Positions 26,908 through 35,242 of a stretch of DNA of 64,000 bases are shown here, piece after piece. Numbering within the stretch: position 1 is the first letter of the stretch; each line of letters opens with the position of its first letter. Source of the DNA: Pseudomonas serbica (GTDB taxonomy: Bacteria; Pseudomonadota; Gammaproteobacteria; Pseudomonadales; Pseudomonadaceae); assembly GCF_028823535.1 (NCBI RefSeq), contig NZ_JAQIYM010000001.1, forward strand, positions 62,001 to 126,000, given 5' to 3'. The translations under genes were made by a program, and so were the position numbers. The notes below the pieces were generated by a model. That model had not been told where the DNA came from. It was given only the letters and a program-made list of their open reading frames with translations, and made no database searches.

Positions 26908-28809
26908 GTGAGCCTATTAGAAGACAACCAACCCACCGACCTCGAACAAATGGTCGGCCTCAGCCGCCGTGGATTCATCAGCGCCGGCGCCCTGTGCGGT
27001 GCCGCCATGTTTCTCGGTGGCAACCTGCTCAGTCGCAGCGTACTGGCCGCCAGTGTCAGCGCCGGCACCAGCCGGTTGCTGGGTTTCGAAAGCATTCCCG
27101 CCGCGACCAGCGACGCGATCACCCTGCCACCCGGCTACAAGTCTTCGGTACTGATCAGTTGGGGTCAGCCCCTGGAGAAAAACGGCCCGGCCTTCGACGC
27201 GAGTGGCAACGGCTCCGCCGAGCATCAGGAAGTCCAGTTCGGTGACAACAACGACGGCATGAGCCTGTTCGCCTTCCCCGATGACAACAACCGGGCGCTG
27301 ATGGCGATCAACAACGAATACACCAACTACCGCTACCTCTACCCCCATGCGGGCATGCCGCAATCGGCGCAGGAAGTGCACAAGGCCCTGGCCTGCGAAG
27401 GTGTGTCGGTGATCGAGGTGCAGCGCAAGGATGGTCACTGGCAGTTCGTCCAGGGCTCGCCCTACAACCGACGCATCCACGGCAATTCGCCGATCAACCT
27501 GAGCGGCCCGGCTGCCGGTCACGAACTGCTGAAGACCCGTGCCGATGCGCACGGCAAAAAAGTCTTCGGCACCTTCCAGAACTGTGCCAACGGCAAGACG
27601 CCGTGGGGCACATACCTGACCTGTGAAGAGAACTTCACCGATTGCTTTGGCAGCACCAATGCCGAGCAGAAGTTCGACGCCGCGCAAAAACGCTACGGCG
27701 TGGTGGCAACCAGCAAAGACATCAACTGGCATCAACACGACCCGCGCTTCGACCTGGCGAACAATCCCAACGAACTCAATCGTCACGGCTGGGTGGTCGA
27801 GATCGACCCGTTCGATCCGAAGTCAACCCCGGTCAAGCGCACCGCGCTGGGCCGCTTCAAACATGAAAACGCCGCCCTGACTGAAACCCAAGACGGCCGC
27901 GCCGTGGTGTACATGGGCGACGATGAGCGCGGCGAGTTCATCTACAAGTTCGTCAGCCGCGACAAGATCAATCACAAGAATCCCAAGGCCAACCGCGACC
28001 TGCTGGACCACGGCACCCTGTACGTGGCGCGTTTCGACGGCGGCGATGGCAATGCCGATCATCCGAAGGGCCAAGGGGAATGGATCGAACTGACCCACGG
28101 TAAAAACGGCATCGACGCCAGCAGCGGTTTTGCCGACCAGGGCCAAGTGCTGATTCACGCGCGTCTGGCGGCCAGCGTGGTGAAGGCCACGCGCATGGAC
28201 CGCCCCGAATGGATCGTCGTCAGTCCCACGGACGGACAGGTTTACTGCACCCTGACCAACAACGCCAAACGCGGCGAAGACGGGCAACCGGTGGGCGGGC
28301 CAAACCCGCGCGAGAAGAATGTCTACGGGCAGATCCTGCGCTGGCGCACTGACCGCGACGACCACGCCTCGAAAACCTTCGCGTGGGATCTGTTCGTGGT
28401 CGCTGGCAACCCGCAAGTGCATGCCGGCACGCCGAAGGGCGGCTCGTCGAACATCACCCCACAGAACATGTTCAACAGCCCGGACGGATTGGCATTCGAT
28501 AAGGCCGGGCGGCTGTGGATACAAACCGACGGCGATTCAAGCAACGCCGGAGATTTCGCCGGCATGGGCAACAACCAGATGCTCTGCGCTGACCCGGCGA
28601 CCGGGGAGATTCGCCGGTTCATGGTCGGGCCGATTGGCTGCGAGGTGACGGGCATCAGTTTCTCGCCGGACCAGAAGACCTTGTTTGTCGGGATCCAGCA
28701 TCCGGGGGAGAACGGTGGCTCGACTTTCCCCGAGCATTTGCCCAATGGCAAGCCGCGGTCATCGGTGATGGCGATTACCCGGGAGGATGGCGGGATAGTC
28801 GGCGCCTGA
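26908..28809 (+). CDS. PhoX-family alkaline phosphatase, Tat-exported
   Basis: The 633-residue protein begins with a twin-arginine signal (SRRGFIS at 19-25, followed by a hydrophobic stretch to about 48), so it should be folded and metal-loaded before export to the periplasm. The DUF839/PhoX blocks TYLTCEENFTDCFG and GDDERGEFIYKFVS are present. PhoX enzymes use iron and calcium to release phosphate from esters. The start is GTG 26908 with AGGGAG upstream. I looked for a Pho box in the 67-base gap upstream; only a weak TTCAT/GCCAT pair is there. Confidence 0.88.
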   Translation: MSLLEDNQPTDLEQMVGLSRRGFISAGALCGAAMFLGGNLLSRSVLAASVSAGTSRLLGFESIPAATSDAITLPPGYKSSVLISWGQPLEKNGPAFDASGNGSAEHQEVQFGDNNDGMSLFAFPDDNNRALMAINNEYTNYRYLYPHAGMPQSAQEVHKALACEGVSVIEVQRKDGHWQFVQGSPYNRRIHGNSPINLSGPAAGHELLKTRADAHGKKVFGTFQNCANGKTPWGTYLTCEENFTDCFGSTNAEQKFDAAQKRYGVVATSKDINWHQHDPRFDLANNPNELNRHGWVVEIDPFDPKSTPVKRTALGRFKHENAALTETQDGRAVVYMGDDERGEFIYKFVSRDKINHKNPKANRDLLDHGTLYVARFDGGDGNADHPKGQGEWIELTHGKNGIDASSGFADQGQVLIHARLAASVVKATRMDRPEWIVVSPTDGQVYCTLTNNAKRGEDGQPVGGPNPREKNVYGQILRWRTDRDDHASKTFAWDLFVVAGNPQVHAGTPKGGSSNITPQNMFNSPDGLAFDKAGRLWIQTDGDSSNAGDFAGMGNNQMLCADPATGEIRRFMVGPIGCEVTGISFSPDQKTLFVGIQHPGENGGSTFPEHLPNGKPRSSVMAITREDGGIVGA

Positions 28810-28813
28810 CAGG

Positions 28814-28903
28814 GCCCCTTCGCTGGCAAGCCAGCTCCTACAAAGTCATGCGCGATTTCAAAAATGGCGCATGACCTATAGGAGCTGGCTTGCCAGCGAA
28901 GGC
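28814..28903. repeat. REPIN downstream of the PhoX gene
   Basis: Inverted REP units with core GCTGGCAAGCCAGC (from 28821) and its complement (ending 28903). The stem continues inward through TCATGCGC and GCGCATGA, giving one of the longest hairpins in the window. It may end the PhoX transcript. Confidence 0.85.
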
Positions 28904-28987
28904 GTCAGCACAGTCACAACCTATCCATGTCTGTCTGCGCTACCATGCCTGGCCGGACGCAGCAGCCTGCTGCGCGCAGGAGTCAGC

Positions 28988-29962
28988 ATGGCCCACCCGT
29001 TTGAAACGCTCACCCCAGACCTCGTTCTCGATGCCGTCGAAAGCATCGGTTTTCTCAGCGATGCCCGCATCCTGGCGCTCAACAGCTACGAAAACCGTGT
29101 CTACCAGGTCGGCATCGAAGACGCCGAACCGCTGATCGCCAAGTTCTACCGCCCGCAGCGCTGGACCAACGAAGCGATTCTGGAAGAACACCAGTTCACC
29201 TTCGAGCTCGCCGAGGTCGACGTGCCAGTCGTCGCGCCGATGATCCATAACGGTGAAACCCTGCACGAACACAATGGCTTCCGTTTCACCCTGTTCCCCC
29301 GCCGCGGCGGTCGCGCGCCGGAACCGGGCAATCTCGATCAGCTGTATCGCCTGGGGCAACTGCTCGGTCGCCTGCACGCGGTGGGCTCGACCAAGCCGTT
29401 CGAGCACCGTGAGGCGCTGGCGGTGAAAAACTTCGGCCATGACTCGCTGACGACCTTGCTCGAAGGCAACTTCATCCCCCGCAGCCTGCTGCCGGCCTAC
29501 GAGTCGGTGGCCCGCGATCTGCTCAAGCGTGTGGAAGATGCCTACAGCAATACGCCGCACCAGAACATCCGCATGCACGGCGACTGCCACCCCGGCAACA
29601 TGATGTGCCGCGACGAAATGTTCCACATCGTCGATCTTGATGACTGCCGCATGGGCCCGGCAGTGCAGGACATCTGGATGATGCTGGCCGGCGATCGCCA
29701 GGACTGCCTGGGTCAGTTGTCGGAATTGATGGACGGCTACAACGAGTTCCACGACTTCAATCCCCGTGAACTGGCACTGATCGAACCCCTTCGTGCCCTG
29801 CGCCTGATGCACTACAGCGCCTGGCTCGCCCGGCGCTGGGACGATCCGGCATTCCCGCGCAGCTTCCCGTGGTTCGGGACTGAACGCTATTGGGGGGATC
29901 AGGTGCTGGCATTACGCGAGCAGTTGGCAGCGTTGAATGAAGAGCCGCTGAAACTCTTCTGA
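28988..29962 (+). CDS. srkA: SrkA/YihE-type stress-response protein kinase
   Basis: The 324-residue protein has a choline/aminoglycoside-kinase-like fold with the catalytic loop HGDCHPGN at 197-204 (D199 as base) and the metal-binding DLDD at 216-219. In E. coli this kinase counters stress-induced death, including antagonising MazEF. I chose ATG 28988 because AGGAG lies at 28978-28982. The frame is open further upstream into the REPIN, but that part is not protein-like. Confidence 0.9.
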   Translation: MAHPFETLTPDLVLDAVESIGFLSDARILALNSYENRVYQVGIEDAEPLIAKFYRPQRWTNEAILEEHQFTFELAEVDVPVVAPMIHNGETLHEHNGFRFTLFPRRGGRAPEPGNLDQLYRLGQLLGRLHAVGSTKPFEHREALAVKNFGHDSLTTLLEGNFIPRSLLPAYESVARDLLKRVEDAYSNTPHQNIRMHGDCHPGNMMCRDEMFHIVDLDDCRMGPAVQDIWMMLAGDRQDCLGQLSELMDGYNEFHDFNPRELALIEPLRALRLMHYSAWLARRWDDPAFPRSFPWFGTERYWGDQVLALREQLAALNEEPLKLF

Positions 29963-29976
29963 TACCGCCTGGAACC

Positions 29977-30067
29977 CTGTGGGAGCGAGCCTGCTCGCGA
30001 TAGCGGTTTATCAGACACTGATGTGCTGAATTTGAAATCGCCTTCGCGAGCAGGCTCGCTCCCACAG
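29977..30067. repeat. REPIN between srkA and rarD
   Basis: Inverted REP units at 29977-30000 and 30042-30067, both with core GAGCGAGCCTGCTCGC or its complement, and a 40-base spacer. The unit starts 15 bases after the srkA stop and may terminate or stabilise its mRNA. Confidence 0.85.
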
Positions 30068-30165
30068 GTCATGTGTTCACAATTGGCCAACCTATTCAGG
30101 CAGGACATTCGTAGACAAATTTCCTTACAATCCCTCTTTGTTAGCTGCCTAAGCAAGGACTCTGC

Positions 30166-31053
30166 ATGCAAGCCGCCAACCCGCGTCGCGGGTACATTCT
30201 GGGCCTGAGTGCCTACATCATCTGGGGACTTTTCCCACTCTATTTCAAAGCCATCGCCAGCGTGCCCGCGGTGGAGATCATCATTCATCGTGTGCTGTGG
30301 TCGGCGTTGTTCGGCGCCTTGCTGCTGATGGTCTGGAAACATCCGGGCTGGTGGCGCGAACTGCGGGAGAACCCGCGTCGACTGGCGATCCTGGCCCTGA
30401 GCGGCACGCTGATCGCCGCCAACTGGCTGACCTATGTGTGGTCGGTGAACAACGGGCGCATGCTGGAGGCCAGCCTCGGCTACTACATCAATCCCTTGGT
30501 CAACGTGCTGTTGGGGATGTTGATCCTCGGCGAACGGCTGCGCCGCATGCAATGGATCGCGGTGGGGCTGGCGGCGGTTGGCGTAGCGCAACAGGTATGG
30601 CAAGTCGGCAGCCTGCCCTGGGTGTCGCTGGTATTGGCATTGACCTTCGGTTTCTACGGGCTGATTCGCAAGCAGGCGCCGGTCAAGGCACTCCCGGGCC
30701 TGGTGGTCGAAACCTGGATGCTGGTGCCGATCGCGCTGGCCTGGTTGCTGCTCAATCCAACCGCCAGCAGCGCCCAGGCTGAATTCTGGACCACCTCCGA
30801 GGCCTGGTGGCTGGTGGCTGCCGGCCCGGTGACGCTGGTGCCGCTGGTCTGTTTCAACGCCGCCGCGCGCCATCTGCCCTACACGACGCTGGGATTCCTC
30901 CAATACCTGGCGCCCACCCTGGTGTTGCTGCAAGCCGTGTTGCTGTTTGGCGAGCACCTGTCGTCCAGCACGCTGGTCGCGTTCATCTTCATCTGGGCCG
31001 GCCTTGCGGTTTACAGCATCGATGCCTGGCTCAGCTTGCGTCGCCGCCGCTGA
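30166..31053 (+). CDS. rarD: RarD family permease (EamA/DMT superfamily)
   Basis: The 295-residue integral membrane protein has about ten hydrophobic segments and the RarD opening YILGLSAYIIWGLFPLYFKA. The EamA repeat is recognisable in both halves. Members are putative drug/metabolite exporters and the substrate is unknown. It is followed by a gene-free 215-base stretch with a ten-bp hairpin and DnaA boxes. Confidence 0.9.
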   Translation: MQAANPRRGYILGLSAYIIWGLFPLYFKAIASVPAVEIIIHRVLWSALFGALLLMVWKHPGWWRELRENPRRLAILALSGTLIAANWLTYVWSVNNGRMLEASLGYYINPLVNVLLGMLILGERLRRMQWIAVGLAAVGVAQQVWQVGSLPWVSLVLALTFGFYGLIRKQAPVKALPGLVVETWMLVPIALAWLLLNPTASSAQAEFWTTSEAWWLVAAGPVTLVPLVCFNAAARHLPYTTLGFLQYLAPTLVLLQAVLLFGEHLSSSTLVAFIFIWAGLAVYSIDAWLSLRRRR

Positions 31054-31074
31054 TCAAAAAACGCACAAACCTCT

Positions 31075-31099
31075 GCAGGCCACGTTCTCCGTGGCCTGC
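31075..31099. terminator. Perfect ten-bp hairpin after rarD
   Basis: GCAGGCCACG, loop TTCTC, CGTGGCCTGC, 21 bases after the rarD stop. No T run follows, so it may depend on Rho or act as a 3' stabiliser. Confidence 0.55.
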
Positions 31100-31116
31100 G
31101 CCGATCCTTCCCAAGG

Positions 31117-31263
31117 TTATCCACAGCGTGATCCCCGCCGTTTGTGCGCAAGTGACTGAAACTGCTGGTTTTTTGATCAATCTTTTAGAAGCCCCGGCCG
31201 GCGTGGCCTGGCGGGCTGTCTCTACAGGTTATCCACAGGCAGGTGCACGTTTAAACTGGATAA
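31117..31263. other. Cluster of DnaA-box-like sequences
   Basis: Two exact TTATCCACA boxes lie at 31117-31125 and 31229-31237 in the same orientation. A weaker inverted box (ACTGGATAA, 7 of 9 to the consensus complement) is at 31255-31263, and an AT-rich TTTTTTGATCAATCTTTTAG lies between them. The stretch is gene-free, between the ends of rarD and the GcvR-like gene. It could bind DnaA; no oriC neighbours (dnaA, rpmH, gyrB) are present. Confidence 0.5.
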
Positions 31264-31268
31264 CCTTT

Positions 31269-31787
31269 TCAAGGTTCACTGCGCAGGACCAACTCCACCA
31301 TCAGATCGTCCGCCAGGGTTTCCAGGCGCGATTGCAGCACGTCCAGAGACAACGTCAACGGCACCGCCAGTATCGCTTCGGCATGGAATAACGGCTCGCT
31401 GCTCATGGGCGCCGGACGCACCTCCGTCACCAGTCGTTCCAGGTTTACCCCCTGCTCACTGAGCAAGCGCGTGATGTCGCGCACGATCCCCGGCCGGTCA
31501 TTGCCCACCAGTTCCATGGCGATCGGTTTCCAGGTACACGATTGTTCGATGCCGCTTTCGGCGATCAGTACGCGAATGCCCTGGGCCGACAATCCTTGCA
31601 AGGCATCAACCAGTGAATCGTAGGATTCCGCCGGCACCCCGACCCGAAGGATCCCGGCGAATTGCCCGGCCATGCGTGACATGCGGCTTTCCAGCCAGTT
31701 GCCCCCCTGCTCGGCGATGCATTGGGCAATGCGCTCGACCTGCCCAGGCTTGTCCGGTGCAAAAACAGTGAGTACGAGGTGGTCCAT
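31269..31787 (-). CDS. GcvR-like protein with tandem ACT domains
   Basis: The 172-residue protein consists of two ACT domains (about 3-75 and 90-165; LTVFAPDKPGQVERIAQCIAEQGG and MELVGNDRPGIVRDITRLLSEQGV). This is the architecture of the glycine cleavage system regulator GcvR, which binds glycine and modulates GcvA in E. coli. In Pseudomonas the partner is not established. The gene converges on rarD and reads into the DnaA-box stretch, five bases from the nearest box. Confidence 0.85.
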   Translation of the reverse strand: MDHLVLTVFAPDKPGQVERIAQCIAEQGGNWLESRMSRMAGQFAGILRVGVPAESYDSLVDALQGLSAQGIRVLIAESGIEQSCTWKPIAMELVGNDRPGIVRDITRLLSEQGVNLERLVTEVRPAPMSSEPLFHAEAILAVPLTLSLDVLQSRLETLADDLMVELVLRSEP

Positions 31788-31856
31788 GGCGCAGCCCTCT
31801 TTTGTTATTGAAAGAGAAGTATAGGCAAGGGGTAATCCTGTGTTGAATCGGCTGAC

Positions 31857-31884
31857 GCCTTCGCAGGCAAGCCTGCTCCTGCAG
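31857..31884. repeat. Single REP unit
   Basis: GCCTTCGCAGGCAAGCCTGC and following CTCCTGCAG, a lone and slightly diverged REP about 70 bases upstream of the GcvR-like gene start. Confidence 0.65.
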
Positions 31885-32256
31885 TCACAAATGTGTACAA
31901 CTTTTTATATTTAACTGGAACAATCTAATGGTTTTTTGAGAACATCCCGATCCCCGACGTGACTGCAATGCGTCATGGGGTCGCAGAACGACGTAATTAG
32001 TCTAATTTTCACAACCGCAACTCATCATGTAGTATGCCGCTGCGCGCACTACATAACGTTGGATCGATGTCTGCCACAGGCGCAGTCGCATCCCTGAAAG
32101 CCCTGTCAGCAAGGCCTTAAAGCCGTTGATTGGTCCCCACCCAGCCGTCAGAAATGGCATGTACTGGTCGCAGGGTTTGTGGTTTAAATGGCCAGAGGCT
32201 TCATTGTTAAATTGAAGAGCTGAAAAGCGAAATAGCTGAGCAGAGTGAGGCAAGCA
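31885..32256 (+). promoter_or_regulatory. Promoter and long leader of malate synthase G
   Basis: A sigma-70-like promoter TTCACA (32008-32013), 16-base spacer, TAGTAT (32030-32035) would give a leader of about 215 bases before the glcB ATG. That is unusually long, leaving room for post-transcriptional control. I find no riboswitch that I can name and no small open frame with a good ribosome site. Confidence 0.45.
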
Positions 32257-34434
32257 ATGACTGAACACGTTCAAGTCGGTGGCCTGCAGGTCGCCAAAGT
32301 CCTGTTCGACTTCGTGAACAACGAAGCCATTCCCGGTACCGGCCTCACCGCCGATAAGTTCTGGGCCGGTGCCGACAAGGTCATTCATGACCTGGCGCCG
32401 AAGAACAAAGCCCTACTCGCCAAACGCGATGATTTCCAGGCTCGTATCGATTCCTGGCATCAGGAACGCGCCGGCCAGGCGCACGACGCCGTGGCCTATA
32501 AAGCCTTCCTGCAAGACATCGGTTATCTGCTGCCAGAAGCGGCCGATTTCCAGGCAACGACGCAAAACGTCGATGAAGAAATCGCCCGCATGGCCGGTCC
32601 ACAGCTCGTGGTGCCGGTGATGAACGCCCGCTTCGCGCTCAATGCGTCGAACGCCCGCTGGGGTTCGCTGTATGACGCGCTCTACGGCACCGACGCCATC
32701 AGCGAAGCTGACGGCGCGGAAAAAGGCAAAGGCTACAACAAAATTCGCGGCGACAAGGTCATCGCCTTCGCCCGCGCCTTCCTCGACGAAGCGGCACCTT
32801 TGGCGGCCAGTTCCCACGTCGACTCCACGCACTACAAAATCGTTGATGGCAAACTGGTGGTCGCCCTCAAAGGCGGCAGCAACAGTGGCCTGCGCAACGA
32901 CGCCCAGCTGATTGGTTTCCAGGGCGATGCCTCGGCGCCGACCGCGATCCTGCTGAAAAACAACGGCTTGCACTTCGAGATCCAGGTCGATGCCAGCACC
33001 CCGGTCGGCCAGACCGACGCTGCCGGTGTCAAAGACATCCTGATGGAAGCCGCGCTGACCACCATCATGGACTGCGAAGACTCGGTCGCCGCTGTCGACG
33101 CCGATGACAAGGTGGTGATCTACCGCAACTGGCTCGGCCTGATGAAAGGCGACCTGTCGGAAGAAGTCGCCAAGGGCGGCAAGACGTTTACCCGCACCAT
33201 GAACGCCGACCGCACCTACACCGGTGTGGACGGTAACGCGGTGAACCTTCACGGGCGGTCGCTGTTGTTCGTGCGCAACGTTGGTCACCTGATGACCATC
33301 GACGCGATCCTCGACAAGGACGGCAACGAAGTACCGGAAGGTATCCTCGACGGCCTGGTGACTTGCCTGGCGGCGATGCACAACCTGAACGGCAATACTT
33401 CGCGCAAAAACACCCGCACCGGCTCCGTCTACATCGTGAAGCCGAAGATGCACGGTCCTGAAGAAGCGGCGTTCACCAACGAGCTGTTCGGGCGCATCGA
33501 AGATGTGCTGGGCCTGCCGCACAACACCCTGAAAGTCGGCATCATGGATGAGGAGCGCCGTACCACTGTCAACCTCAAGGCCTGCATCAAGGCCGCCAGC
33601 GAACGCGTGGTGTTCATCAACACCGGTTTCCTCGACCGCACAGGTGACGAAATCCACACCTCCATGGAAGCCGGCCCGATGGTGCGCAAGGCAGACATGA
33701 AGGCGGAAAAATGGATTGGCGCCTACGAGAACTCCAACGTCGATATCGGCTTGAGCACCGGCCTGCAAGGTCGCGCGCAAATCGGTAAAGGCATGTGGGC
33801 GATGCCGGACCTGATGGCCGCGATGCTGGAACAGAAAATCGCTCACCCATTGGCCGGTGCCAACACCGCTTGGGTGCCTTCGCCGACCGCTGCTGCGCTG
33901 CATGCACTGCACTACCACAAGGTCGACGTGTTCGCCCGCCAGGCCGAATTGGCCAAGCGTGCCCACGCGTCGGTGGACGACATCCTGACCATCCCGCTGG
34001 CAGTGAACCCGCAGTGGACCGCCGAACAGATCCAGAACGAACTGGACAACAACAGCCAGGGCATCCTGGGTTATGTGGTGCGCTGGATCGACCAGGGCGT
34101 TGGTTGCTCGAAGGTGCCGGACATCAATGACGTCGGCCTGATGGAAGACCGTGCCACGCTGCGTATTTCCAGCCAGCACATCGCCAACTGGCTGCGTCAT
34201 GGCATCGTCACCGAAGAGCAAGTGATGGAAAGCCTCAAGCGCATGGCGCCGGTGGTGGACCGCCAGAACGCCGGCGACGCGCTGTACCGTCCGCTGGCAC
34301 CGAACTTCGATAGCAACATCGCCTTCCAGGCGGCCGTCGAGTTGGTAGTGGAAGGGACCAAACAACCGAACGGCTATACCGAGCCGGTCCTGCACCGTCG
34401 TCGTCGCGAGTTCAAGGCTGCCAATGGCCTTTGA
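32257..34434 (+). CDS. glcB: Malate synthase G
   Basis: This enzyme condenses glyoxylate with acetyl-CoA to malate, in the glyoxylate shunt or glycolate use. Its 725-residue length is that of the monomeric G isoform (A is about 535). Recognisable blocks include the [22 protein letters not shown] metal/glyoxylate region and [20 protein letters not shown] chose ATG 32257 with GTGAGG upstream, skipping an in-frame ATG 12 bases earlier. A strong bidirectional terminator follows. Confidence 0.97.
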   Translation: MTEHVQVGGLQVAKVLFDFVNNEAIPGTGLTADKFWAGADKVIHDLAPKNKALLAKRDDFQARIDSWHQERAGQAHDAVAYKAFLQDIGYLLPEAADFQATTQNVDEEIARMAGPQLVVPVMNARFALNASNARWGSLYDALYGTDAISEADGAEKGKGYNKIRGDKVIAFARAFLDEAAPLAASSHVDSTHYKIVDGKLVVALKGGSNSGLRNDAQLIGFQGDASAPTAILLKNNGLHFEIQVDASTPVGQTDAAGVKDILMEAALTTIMDCEDSVAAVDADDKVVIYRNWLGLMKGDLSEEVAKGGKTFTRTMNADRTYTGVDGNAVNLHGRSLLFVRNVGHLMTIDAILDKDGNEVPEGILDGLVTCLAAMHNLNGNTSRKNTRTGSVYIVKPKMHGPEEAAFTNELFGRIEDVLGLPHNTLKVGIMDEERRTTVNLKACIKAASERVVFINTGFLDRTGDEIHTSMEAGPMVRKADMKAEKWIGAYENSNVDIGLSTGLQGRAQIGKGMWAMPDLMAAMLEQKIAHPLAGANTAWVPSPTAAALHALHYHKVDVFARQAELAKRAHASVDDILTIPLAVNPQWTAEQIQNELDNNSQGILGYVVRWIDQGVGCSKVPDINDVGLMEDRATLRISSQHIANWLRHGIVTEEQVMESLKRMAPVVDRQNAGDALYRPLAPNFDSNIAFQAAVELVVEGTKQPNGYTEPVLHRRRREFKAANGL

Positions 34435-34455
34435 GTAAGCGATAGCGTGGGAACG

Positions 34456-34487
34456 AAAAAGCCCTGATCGAAAGATCAGGGCTTTTT
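34456..34487. terminator. Bidirectional terminator after glcB
   Basis: AAAAAGCCCTGATC, loop GAAA, GATCAGGGCTTTTT: a perfect 14-bp stem with T runs on both strands, suited to end glcB and the convergent response-regulator gene. A diverged REP-like GGAGCCGCTTGCTGGCTCC follows at 34507-34525. Confidence 0.93.
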
Positions 34488-34535
34488 CATGTGCGGTAAA
34501 CCTGAAGGAGCCGCTTGCTGGCTCCTACAGATGGG

Positions 34536-34982
34536 TCAGGGATCCATGCCCAACTCATGCTTGACCAACCCCAGCAATTTGCCGCTATCAATGGGCTTGA
34601 GCAGGAAGTCCACCACACTCAGGTGCATCGCGGCGATGGCGTCTTTCACGTCGGCGTCGCCGGAGACGATGATGATCGGCATTGCCGCCCGAACCGACTC
34701 ACGAACTTGACGAATCAGCTCCAGGCCATCGACATGACCCATGCGCAGGTCGGTGATCACCAGACCAATCGAGGGTTTCTCTTCCAACATCTTGAGTGCG
34801 GCTTCACCACTGGCCGCCGTCATGCAACGAATGCCGTCCAGGGCCAGAATCTCTGACAGTAACTCACGAGCGTCCTTGTCGTCGTCGACGATCAGCACCC
34901 GCTGCGGCGGCAAGTCGGGTTCCAGCATGACTGCACTAAGCGCCTCGCGCTCGGCATCACTCAAAATATCGTGGTCGGACAT
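34536..34982 (-). CDS. Stand-alone response regulator receiver domain protein
   Basis: The 148-residue protein is a single REC domain (about 28-145) after a short acidic leader. The acidic pocket is D33/D34/D35 in IVDDDKD, the phospho-acceptor is D78 in VITDLRMGHVDG, and the conserved lysine sits in FLLKPID. There is no output domain, so it must act through protein contacts, like CheY or Spo0F types. No histidine kinase is in the window. It diverges from the cNMP/CBS/DUF294 gene and shares its promoter region. Confidence 0.88.
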   Translation of the reverse strand: MSDHDILSDAEREALSAVMLEPDLPPQRVLIVDDDKDARELLSEILALDGIRCMTAASGEAALKMLEEKPSIGLVITDLRMGHVDGLELIRQVRESVRAAMPIIIVSGDADVKDAIAAMHLSVVDFLLKPIDSGKLLGLVKHELGMDP

Positions 34983-35062
34983 GGCATTCTCTACATGTTC
35001 AAGTCAATTCCCTAGCACAGTGGTGAGACATCGCTAAGCACACCACCAATGTGCACTCCGTC

Positions 35063-35074
35063 GGAAAATTTTCC
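35063..35074. promoter_or_regulatory. Perfect 12-bp palindrome in the divergent promoter region
   Basis: GGAAAATTTTCC lies between the response-regulator start (34982) and the DUF294 gene start (35243). This 260-base gap has no other gene. The palindrome is a candidate operator for either gene. Confidence 0.35.
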
Positions 35075-35208
35075 AATAGGGGCAAGGTGAGGTTTTTCTC
35101 ACGTTTGGGTAGGGTTTTTCCGACGCTGCATCACGTTTGCGGCCTACCTAGACTTACGTCCAATGGGCACCTCGACCTTAGGGGCCGACCATGGACGAGT
35201 CATCCGAC

Positions 35209-35216
35209 AACAACAA
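35209..35216 (+). promoter_or_regulatory. Hfq/Crc catabolite-activity motif
   Basis: AACAACAA exactly fits the AAnAAnAA motif recognised in Pseudomonas by Hfq with Crc for catabolite repression of translation. It ends 26 bases before the chosen start of the downstream gene, in a purine-rich leader. Confidence 0.45.
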
Positions 35217-35242
35217 TTCAAAAAAAGACTGCGGTAATGGTT

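Noticed and set aside
31117..31263. Chromosomal replication origin
   Set aside because: Only two exact DnaA boxes and no dnaA, dnaN, gyrB, rpmH or parAB genes nearby; more likely a titration or regulatory site.
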